Shown: piece after piece, positions 1-5,010 of the stretch
Layout of the letters: each line of letters begins with the position of its first letter
Numbering within the stretch: the first letter of the stretch is position 1
Assembly: GCA_020861125.1 (NCBI GenBank)
Contig: JAJBSZ010000411.1
Span: forward strand, 1 to 5,010
DNA length: 5,010 bases
Source: Planctomycetota bacterium
GTDB lineage: Bacteria; Planctomycetota; SZUA-567
Direction of reading: 5' to 3'
Position numbers and translations under genes: made by a program
Notes under the pieces: model-generated
What the model was told of the DNA's origin: nothing
Databases searched by the model: none
The model's input: only the letters and a program-made list of their open reading frames with translations

Positions 1-1
1 A

Positions 2-79
2 AATCAGGATATTTTTCCTGAACCAGTTCGCCGCTCTCTGGCGGAGGCCCATTACCGCCTGCCTACTTTTCCGAATTGA
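2..79 (+). CDS. possible C-terminal end of an upstream gene (partial)
   Basis: An open frame enters from the left edge and gives 25 residues (NQDIFPEPVRRSLAEAHYRL followed by PTFPN) before a TGA at 77-79. The residue mix looks like an ordinary soluble protein C-terminus, and a GGAGG sequence follows directly at 81-85, as expected where one gene ends and another begins. Against it, the piece is very short, its third-position G/C bias is weaker than in the clear genes, and no family is recognisable. It also contains a 6-bp inverted repeat (TCAGGA at 4-9, TCCTGA at 16-21), which may be chance. No function is proposed. Confidence 0.35.
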   Translation, partial: NQDIFPEPVRRSLAEAHYRLPTFPN

Positions 80-80
80 C

Positions 81-85
81 GGAGG
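81..85 (+). promoter_or_regulatory. Shine-Dalgarno-like GGAGG with no clear matching start
   Basis: GGAGG is the best ribosome-binding sequence upstream of the membrane-protein gene, but it is 85 nt before that gene's first in-frame ATG at 171. It sits 9 nt before a GTG at 95 that opens a 27-codon frame ending in TAA at 176-178, overlapping ATG 171. It is also 17 nt before an ATG at 103 in a third frame (MSSWDLPPMFSGPIHSPLPA...). It may serve a short coupled leader frame, may mark a start lost to a frameshift, or may be chance. The sequence alone does not decide. Confidence 0.25.
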
Positions 86-170
86 TTACAACGAGTGCTA
101 CGATGTCTAGCTGGGATTTACCCCCTATGTTTTCCGGCCCGATCCACAGCCCGCTACCCGCGAGAATGTC

Positions 171-1208
171 ATGCATAACAGCCAATCGGAGGTGCCGGAC
201 ATCGGCTTCCTTCCACTCGATTTGGACATTGACGATGCCGAGGTGGAGATGGTTGAAGTCCCGCTGGAAGAGGCGGCCCTGGCGGTGGTGGGTGTGGACG
301 CCGTGCGTCCGGCAACGGCACCGGCGGCGGAACGGCCCGAACCGCCGCCGCCGGAAGAGGCCGGGAGCGGCGAGACCGGCACCACCCGGGTGCGGTTGAA
401 AACCCGCTATTTCGCCGGCGTCCAGCTTCCGGTGGGGGAGACCATTCGGCGCGCCCGCAGCATTTTCGCCTACTGGCGTCAGCCCTTCCTGATCGCGGCG
501 GTCCTTGCCACCGTGCCGGATTTTCTGGAGGGCGTTGGTCTTATTCCGGGGGAAGAATCCCTCGCCCGGTTCGCCCTTCTCGCCATGGGGCGGGAATTTT
601 TCGCCGCTTTGTTTCTCGGCGTGTCGGCCTACGCCGTCATGCGGGTGATGCTGGAAAAACCCGCGTCCCTCAACACCGTCATGAACCGCGGTCTCCGGCA
701 GTTTCCGGACGTCCTGATGACCGTCCTGTTTGTGGCCGCCATCATGGCCGGGCTGATCGGTGTGGCGCTTCTGGCGGTCCAGGCCGGTCTTATTCCCCTG
801 TGGTCCCTCCTCTTTCTCGTATTTCCCTTTATTTACCTCCAGGCCATGTTCATCCTGGCGTTTCCGGTGTGCGTGGTCGAGCGCCGGGGCCCCCTGGGCA
901 GCCTGCGCCGCAGCGCCGTGCTGACCGCCCATTTCCGGCTGAGCATATTCCTGATATTTTTCGTCTGGAATTTCATCGTCGGCTGGATTGCCTTTTTGGT
1001 CAACATGGTGGTGGTGATCTTTTGCGGCTGGGTCCTGCGCGGGTCGCTGCACAGTTCCCTCTACGGCATCGCCACCACCGCCGGCTCCCTGGTGGTGACC
1101 GTGTGGGCCATGGCAATAAAGAACGTCCTCGTTTCCCTTATCTACTACCGCCTGCGCCTGATCAAGGACGAGGTGACAGTGGAAACGCTGTCCCGCTCCT
1201 TCCGCTAG
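171..1208 (+). CDS. uncharacterised polytopic membrane protein with acidic, proline-rich N-terminal tail
   Basis: 345 residues; function not known. Residues 1-75 are hydrophilic, with an acidic stretch at about 17-35 (DLDIDDAEVEMVEVPLEE) and a proline/glutamate-rich linker at about 48-66 (PPPPEE). There is no signal peptide. Hydrophobic segments fall at about 105-119, 131-157, 181-204, 207-234, 256-285 and 296-326, giving roughly six inner-membrane helices, and the tail ends in a basic and polar stretch. The segment at 232-262 (PVCVVERRGPLGSLRRSAVL, then TAHFR) resembles the loop pattern P-x-x-V-x-E-x-x-G-x-x-x-[AS]-x-x-x-S seen in DUF975/YciC-like and GPDPase membrane-domain proteins; this is a weak resemblance, not an assignment. 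ATG 171 is the first start codon in frame after the TAG at 108-110, but it has no good ribosome-binding site; GTG 192 follows GGAG too closely to be better. An N-terminal frameshift is possible because a plausible frame from ATG 103 runs into this one. It is separated from purA by a long gap and is probably not in its operon. Confidence 0.8.
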   Translation: MHNSQSEVPDIGFLPLDLDIDDAEVEMVEVPLEEAALAVVGVDAVRPATAPAAERPEPPPPEEAGSGETGTTRVRLKTRYFAGVQLPVGETIRRARSIFAYWRQPFLIAAVLATVPDFLEGVGLIPGEESLARFALLAMGREFFAALFLGVSAYAVMRVMLEKPASLNTVMNRGLRQFPDVLMTVLFVAAIMAGLIGVALLAVQAGLIPLWSLLFLVFPFIYLQAMFILAFPVCVVERRGPLGSLRRSAVLTAHFRLSIFLIFFVWNFIVGWIAFLVNMVVVIFCGWVLRGSLHSSLYGIATTAGSLVVTVWAMAIKNVLVSLIYYRLRLIKDEVTVETLSRSFR

Positions 1209-1406
1209 GCAGTTTGACGATCGATTTCGATTGCATGGTGGTCGTACCGGCGGTGTTATTTCCGCAAATTGAAGGCAATGCTGCCTCCATTGTCGAAAAG
1301 TCTGCGGAAAAACCTGCCGGCAAGACTGGTGTTGTGCCGGGATGGAATCCGCAAACACAGCCTGGACCCATGCCTCACCTCGTCTTCCGCTCGGACCGCC
1401 TTTTGC

Positions 1407-1447
1407 CCGGTGCCGACCGGCCGATCGGCACCGGCGCCGCGTTTTTT
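1407..1447 (+). terminator. hairpin plus T run, terminator- or attenuator-like
   Basis: The arms CCGGTGCCGA (1407-1416) and TCGGCACCGG (1425-1434) pair perfectly over 10 bp around the 8-base loop CCGGCCGA. Two further pairs are possible on the outside with a one-base bulge at 1435. Six Ts follow at 1442-1447, but 7 nt after the stem rather than immediately, which is not ideal for an intrinsic terminator. It lies about 200 bp after the membrane-protein stop and about 105 bp before purA. It could end upstream transcription or act in the purA leader. The orientation fits the + strand only, because no T run follows on the other side. Confidence 0.35.
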
Positions 1448-1538
1448 GCTTTCCCCTCGCCGCTGAATGCGAATAATGACCGGTTTGGAATCGTGCCCGC
1501 CCTGGTGACGGAGCGGACGGTGGCGGTATGAACAGGCG

Positions 1539-1544
1539 AAAGGA
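1539..1544 (+). promoter_or_regulatory. ribosome-binding site of purA, favours ATG 1553
   Basis: AAAGGA lies 8 nt before ATG 1553 and only 5 nt before the overlapping upstream TTG at 1550. The spacing and the stronger start codon favour ATG 1553. The protein then begins MTVSALVGMQWGDEGKGK, which puts the P-loop at the usual distance from the N-terminus. Confidence 0.6.
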
Positions 1545-1552
1545 ACAGGTTG

Positions 1553-2833
1553 ATGACGGTGAGTGCGCTGGTGGGCATGCAGTGGGGCGACGAAGGCAAG
1601 GGCAAGATCGTCGATATTCTGGCGGAACGGGCGGACGTGGTGGTCCGCTGCCAGGGCGGCGCCAACGCCGGGCATACCGTGGTGCTGGGGGATGACGTCT
1701 ACGCCCTGCACCTGATCCCGTCCGGAATTCTCCGAAGCGGCGTCTCCTGCGTCATCGGCAACGGCGTCGTGGCCGATCCGGTGCGGCTGAGTACGGAGCT
1801 GCGCGGTCTGGAAGGCCGGGTGGAGGGCGCCGAAGGCCGGTTTTTCATCTCCGATCGCGCCCACATGGTCATGCCCTGGCACAAGCGCCTGGACGCGCTG
1901 GCCGAAGGCCAGCTGGGCGATTCCTCCATCGGCACCACCAAACAGGGCATCGGCCCCGCCTACATCGATAAGGTCAAGCGCTGCGGCATCCGCTGGTCGC
2001 TGGTCCGGGACCGGGAGCGTTTCGAGGACCGCTTCCGGAACGGCCTGGCCGAGGCCAACAACCTCATCCGGGTGCTGGGAGGCGATCCCCTTCCGGAAAA
2101 GGAGACGGAGGCCGCGGTCTTCGCCGCCGTCGACCATCTCCGCCCCTACGTCACCGACACCGTGGCCCTGTTGCACGGTTTCGTCCGGGAGGGCAAGCGC
2201 ATCCTTCTCGAAGGCGCCCAGGGAACGATGCTGGACGTGGATTTCGGCACCTATCCCTTCGTCACCAGCTCCAACACCACCTCCGGCGGGTGCCTTACCG
2301 GGTCCGGCCTGCCGCCCACCATGATTTCGGATGTCCACGGCCTCCTGAAGGCGTTTTCCACCCGGGTCGGGTCCGGCCCCTTCCCGACCGAACTGGACGG
2401 CCCGGTGGCGGATCTCCTGCGCGGCACCGGCAAGAACCAGTGGGACGAATTCGGTACCACCACCGGCCGCCCCCGCCGCTGCGGCTGGCTGGATCTGGTG
2501 GTGGCGCGGTTCTCGGCCCGGGTCAACGGGGTCACCAAGCTGCACATCACCAAGCTGGACATCCTCTCGCAGTTCGATGAGATCCGGGTCTGCACCGGCT
2601 ACACCGTGGACGGCAAGACCACCGCCGATCTGCCTGCCGACGTGGAAACCCTCAAGCACTGCCAGCCGGTGTACGAGACCCTGCCGGGCTGGCGGACAGA
2701 ACTTCCGGCCTGCAAGTCGCTGGCTGAACTTCCGGAGGCGGCTGCGGCCTACGTCAACCGTATCGCCCAGTTCCTGGAGGTCGATGTGGCCAGCGTCTCC
2801 TACGGCCCCGGCCGCAGCCAGACGGCGTTCTGA
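1553..2833 (+). CDS. purA: adenylosuccinate synthetase
   Basis: This cytoplasmic enzyme (EC 6.3.4.4) joins IMP and L-aspartate using GTP, making adenylosuccinate in the first committed step to AMP. The protein is 426 residues, close to the E. coli enzyme (432), and appears complete. Visible family motifs are QWGDEGKGK at 10-18 with catalytic Asp13; NAGHTV at 38-43 with catalytic His41; GTTKQGIGPAY at 127-137; Arg143, which matches the E. coli residue that reaches across the dimer to the IMP site; LLEGAQGTMLDVDFGTYPF at 218-236; GTTTGRPRRCGWLD at 301-314, the aspartate/IMP loop region; TKLDILS at 333-339 in the GTP/guanine-binding region; and VSYGPGRSQT at 415-424, the usual C-terminal signature. 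No key residue seems to be missing. A 75-bp gap without an obvious terminator separates it from aspS, so co-transcription is likely. The upstream gap holds a hairpin that might regulate it, but no PurR-type box was recognised. Confidence 0.97.
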   Translation: MTVSALVGMQWGDEGKGKIVDILAERADVVVRCQGGANAGHTVVLGDDVYALHLIPSGILRSGVSCVIGNGVVADPVRLSTELRGLEGRVEGAEGRFFISDRAHMVMPWHKRLDALAEGQLGDSSIGTTKQGIGPAYIDKVKRCGIRWSLVRDRERFEDRFRNGLAEANNLIRVLGGDPLPEKETEAAVFAAVDHLRPYVTDTVALLHGFVREGKRILLEGAQGTMLDVDFGTYPFVTSSNTTSGGCLTGSGLPPTMISDVHGLLKAFSTRVGSGPFPTELDGPVADLLRGTGKNQWDEFGTTTGRPRRCGWLDLVVARFSARVNGVTKLHITKLDILSQFDEIRVCTGYTVDGKTTADLPADVETLKHCQPVYETLPGWRTELPACKSLAELPEAAAAYVNRIAQFLEVDVASVSYGPGRSQTAF

Positions 2834-2908
2834 CCGACTCCGCCAACCAGTACCGCCGCCCGACCGCCGCGCGGCTTCGCCACCATTTATGGGTAAGGAT
2901 ACCGACAC

Positions 2909-4702
2909 ATGAAACGCACGCACACCTGTGGGCAACTCACCAAGGCCAATGTGGGCCAGACCATCACCCTGGCCGGCTGGGTGCAGAACCGCCGCGACCA
3001 CGGCAGCCTGATGTTTATCGATCTGCGGGACCGCTACGGCCTGACCCAGATCGTCTTCGACACGGAAAAACCGGAGGTCCTGAAGCTTGGCCAGGAGGTC
3101 CGGTCCGAATGGGTCCTGCAGGTCACCGGCCGGGTGCTGGCCCGCCCGGACGACATGATCAACCCCAAGATGGCCACCGGCGAGATCGAGGTGGCGGTGG
3201 ACGCCTTCGTGGTGTTTTCCAAATCCGCCGCCCTGCCTTTCGAAGTGGATGAGCACGCCAAGGTGGGCGAGGAAGCGCGCCTCACCTACCGCTACCTGGA
3301 CCTGCGCCGTCCCGGCATGCAGCGCAACCTCGCCGCCCGGCACCGGTTCATCACCGCCCTGCGGGAGACCCTGAACAGCCTGGATTTCCTCGAGGTGGAG
3401 ACGCCCATCCTCGCCAAGTCCACCCCGGAAGGCGCCCGGGACTATCTGGTCCCGTCCCGTATCCACTGGGGCGAGTACTATGCGCTGCCCCAAAGCCCGC
3501 AGCTCTTCAAGCAGCTCTGTATGATCGGCGGCTGCGACCGCTACTATCAGGTGGCCCGCTGTTTCCGGGACGAGGATCTCCGGGCCGATCGCCAGCCGGA
3601 GTTTACCCAGCTCGATCTGGAAATGTCCTTCGCCGACGAGGACGACGTTTTCGCCGTGGCCGAGGCCTGCATGCAGAAGGCCTTCAAGGCCGGCTGCGGC
3701 GCCGACATCAAGATTCCTTTCCCGCGCATGACCTACCACCAGGCCATGGACCGCTACGGCTGCGACAAGCCGGACCTGCGCTTCGGCCTGGAACTGCACG
3801 ACCTGACGGACATCGCCCGGCAGGTGGAATTTAAGGTCTTCAACACCGTGATCGCCGGCGGCGGCATCGTCAAGGGCATCGTCATCCCCGGCGGGGACGC
3901 CTTCAGCCGCAAGGAGCTGGATGTCGAGCTGCTGGATATCGCCAAGCCCTACGGCGCCCGGGGCCTCGCCTGGATTAAGATATCCCCCGAAGGGGAATAC
4001 ACCGGCGCGCCGGTGAAGTTTTTCAAAAAGGAACAAATCGACGCCATCCGCGACCGCATGGGCGCGAAACCGGGTGACGCCATGGCCTTCTCCGCCGATC
4101 GGCCCCGGGTGGTGAACGCCAGCCTCGCGGCGGTGCGGAACTACCTGGGGCAGGTGAAGCTCGGCCTGGTGACCCCCGGCGACTTCAAGTTCGTGTGGGT
4201 AACCGATTTTCCCGCCTTCGAGTGGGACGGTGAGGAAAAGCGCTGGGTGTCGGCGCACCATCCCTTCACCTCGGTCAACCCCGACGACATCGAGTTTATG
4301 ATGGCCGCCGACCACCTGAAGGAGGACTGCGGGCTGGAGCGGGTGCGTTCCGCCGCTTACGATCTGGTGCTGAACGGTTCCGAGGTGGCGTCCGGGTCGG
4401 TGCGGATCCACGACGCCGCCCTGCAGCGGAAGGTATTCCAGGTGCTGAACATTTCTGAAGATCAGATCCGCGAGCGCTTCGGCTTCTTTACCGACGCCCT
4501 GCAGTACGGCACGCCGCCCCACGCCGGCATCGCCCCCGGCATCGACCGGCTGGTGGCGATGATGATCGGCACGGACAGCATCCGCGAGGTCATCGCCTTC
4601 CCGAAAAACGCCAAGGCGATGGACCTGATGTCGGGCGCTCCCAGCGGCGTCGACGCCAAGCAGCTGCAGGAGCTGGGCATCCGGAACCTCGAGAAAAAGT
4701 AA
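2909..4702 (+). CDS. aspS: aspartyl-tRNA synthetase, bacterial type, possibly non-discriminating
   Basis: This class IIb synthetase activates L-aspartate with ATP and charges tRNA(Asp) in the cytoplasm. It has 597 residues (E. coli 590) and is complete. Residues 1 to about 110 form the OB-fold anticodon-binding domain (GWVQNRRDHGSLMFIDLRD at 23-41). The catalytic core follows: motif 1 region FLEVETPIL at 160-168; STPEGARDYLVPSR at 171-184 with aspartate-site Glu174; QSPQLFK at 195-201 with Gln198 and Lys201; motif 2 FRDEDLRADRQPEFTQ at 219-234 with Arg220; and motif 3 GIAPGIDRL at 540-548 with Arg547. The bacterial GAD insertion spans about 310-405. The ATP-side loop reads NGSEVASGSVRIHD (489-502), with Ala494 where Gly is common. 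His31 replaces the Leu found in E. coli and matches P. aeruginosa, whose enzyme also charges tRNA(Asn); dual specificity here is inference. ATG 2909 has AAGGA at 2895-2899, 9 nt upstream. A seven-codon frame from ATG 2889 (MGKDTDT) ends in a TGA overlapping this start as ATGA. Confidence 0.97.
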   Translation: MKRTHTCGQLTKANVGQTITLAGWVQNRRDHGSLMFIDLRDRYGLTQIVFDTEKPEVLKLGQEVRSEWVLQVTGRVLARPDDMINPKMATGEIEVAVDAFVVFSKSAALPFEVDEHAKVGEEARLTYRYLDLRRPGMQRNLAARHRFITALRETLNSLDFLEVETPILAKSTPEGARDYLVPSRIHWGEYYALPQSPQLFKQLCMIGGCDRYYQVARCFRDEDLRADRQPEFTQLDLEMSFADEDDVFAVAEACMQKAFKAGCGADIKIPFPRMTYHQAMDRYGCDKPDLRFGLELHDLTDIARQVEFKVFNTVIAGGGIVKGIVIPGGDAFSRKELDVELLDIAKPYGARGLAWIKISPEGEYTGAPVKFFKKEQIDAIRDRMGAKPGDAMAFSADRPRVVNASLAAVRNYLGQVKLGLVTPGDFKFVWVTDFPAFEWDGEEKRWVSAHHPFTSVNPDDIEFMMAADHLKEDCGLERVRSAAYDLVLNGSEVASGSVRIHDAALQRKVFQVLNISEDQIRERFGFFTDALQYGTPPHAGIAPGIDRLVAMMIGTDSIREVIAFPKNAKAMDLMSGAPSGVDAKQLQELGIRNLEKK

Positions 4703-4710
4703 CATGGCCC

Positions 4711-4745
4711 CCGGGCCGCGACGGCCCGGTCGGTAGTTTGTTTAT
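4711..4745 (+). terminator. hairpin with T-rich tail after aspS, possible terminator
   Basis: CCGGGCC (4711-4717) and GGCCCGG (4723-4729) form a perfect 7-bp GC stem around the 5-base loop GCGAC, starting 9 nt after the aspS stop. A broken T-rich stretch (TAGTTTGTTTATT) follows about 4 nt later. The stem is strong but the T run is interrupted, so termination may be partial. The next gene starts about 35 nt after the stem, so read-through into it is quite possible. Confidence 0.45.
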
Positions 4746-4763
4746 TCGGACGCAAGGAAACCC

Positions 4764-5010
4764 ATGAGCGCAATTTTTCCCTTCCCCGGCTGGCGCTACG
4801 ATCCCGGCAAGGTGGATCCGGCCCGGGTGGTGGCGCCGCCCTACGACATCATCGACGCCGACGAGCAGAACCGGCTCTACGCCCGGGACGACCGGAACGT
4901 CATCCGCCTTATTTTCGGCCATACCGACGACGCGGACACCCCGGCCGACAACCGCTACACCCGCGCCGCCGCCCATCTCGACGCCTGGCGGGGCGACGGG
5001 CTGATCCTCC
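4764..5010 (+). CDS. DUF1015 family protein, N-terminal part (runs off the window)
   Basis: Eighty-two codons are visible before the right edge, and the gene continues beyond it. The start MSAIFPFPGWRYDPGKVDPA, with VVAPPYDII at 22-30 and the segment DRNVIRLIFG at 44-53, matches the conserved N-terminus of DUF1015 proteins (family pattern: aromatic-rich start, R-Y-[ND]-P, V-[AV]-[AP]-P-P-Y-D-[VI]-I, then N-x-[IV]-R-L). Family members are usually about 400 residues long, widespread in bacteria, and of unsettled function; from memory, some sit beside serine-biosynthesis genes (serA/serC), which cannot be tested here. ATG 4764 is supported by AAGGA at 4754-4758, 5 nt upstream. It lies 61 nt after the aspS stop on the same strand, with a possible weak terminator between, so it may share the purA-aspS transcript. 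The family call is fairly firm; a biochemical function is not claimed. Confidence 0.85.
   Translation, partial: MSAIFPFPGWRYDPGKVDPARVVAPPYDIIDADEQNRLYARDDRNVIRLIFGHTDDADTPADNRYTRAAAHLDAWRGDGLIL

Larger units (their letters stand above)
1209..1552 (+). other. intergenic gap before purA, no supported gene
   Basis: About 340 bases lie between the membrane-protein stop and purA. An open frame from ATG 1235 to the TGA at 1529-1531 would give 98 residues, but it has no ribosome-binding site, weak G/C third-position bias in its first half and no recognisable domain, so it is not called. The gap contains a strong hairpin with a nearby T run (listed separately) and a palindrome TGCCGGCA at 1315-1322. 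AATAAT at 1472-1477 could be a -10 element for purA, but no good -35 is seen 16-18 bp upstream, so the promoter is only a guess. Confidence 0.6.

Noticed and set aside
4..21. Inverted repeat TCAGGA/TCCTGA with a T-rich loop at the left edge, considered as a terminator.
   Set aside because: The stem is only 6 bp, the Ts are in the loop rather than after the stem, and it may lie inside the end of a coding frame.
63..1358. A 431-codon open frame on the minus strand opposite the membrane protein.
   Set aside because: Low-complexity His/Gln/Gly/Lys-rich translation with no domain and no start signal, mirroring the + strand membrane gene. The + strand frame gives sensible membrane helices instead.
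1472..1477. AATAAT as a -10 promoter element for purA.
   Set aside because: It matches five of six consensus bases, but no convincing -35 lies 16-18 bp upstream, so it is mentioned only within the gap entry.
1235..1531. A 98-codon + strand frame in the gap before purA.
   Set aside because: It has no ribosome-binding site, weak codon bias in its first half and no recognisable domain. It is the open tail of a longer shadow frame that starts inside the membrane-protein gene.
1256..4705. A 1149-codon open frame on the minus strand covering all of purA and aspS.
   Set aside because: It lies opposite two certain genes and is rich in Gly, His, Val, Asp, Gln and Ala without any domain, the usual result of strong G/C third-position bias on the coding strand. 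It is a shadow frame.

Overview
The window is GC-rich bacterial chromosome. Third codon positions are strongly biased to G or C, which is why long spurious antisense reading frames appear. All recognisable genes lie on the + strand and are ordinary housekeeping or conserved genes. No mobile element, CRISPR array, tRNA or rRNA was recognised. The sequence points to a Gram-negative-type bacterium with a bacterial-type aspartyl-tRNA synthetase. The lineage cannot be fixed by eye; Desulfobacterota-like deltaproteobacteria or the Lentisphaerota/Verrucomicrobiota group are reasonable guesses, at low confidence.

Layout. Bases 1-79 hold a possible C-terminal end of an upstream gene. Bases 171-1208 encode an uncharacterised polytopic membrane protein with an acidic, proline-rich N-terminal tail. 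Bases 1209-1552 are a gene-poor gap of about 340 bp with weaker codon-like composition; it holds one strong hairpin followed, after 7 nt, by a run of six Ts. Bases 1553-2833 encode a complete adenylosuccinate synthetase (purA). After a 75-bp gap, bases 2909-4702 encode a complete bacterial-type aspartyl-tRNA synthetase (aspS). A GC hairpin with a loose T-rich tail follows aspS. Bases 4764-5010 are the start of a DUF1015-family gene that runs off the window.

How the genes relate. PurA and AspRS both consume L-aspartate, PurA for AMP synthesis and AspRS for tRNA charging. Their tight, same-strand arrangement suggests one transcript, with the likely promoter in the gap before purA. The most useful functional hint is His31 in the anticodon-binding domain of AspRS. 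It matches the residue linked to non-discriminating AspRS in Pseudomonas aeruginosa, so the organism may make Asn-tRNA(Asn) through Asp-tRNA(Asn) and GatCAB. Nothing in the window looks like a new defence, mobile or regulatory system.
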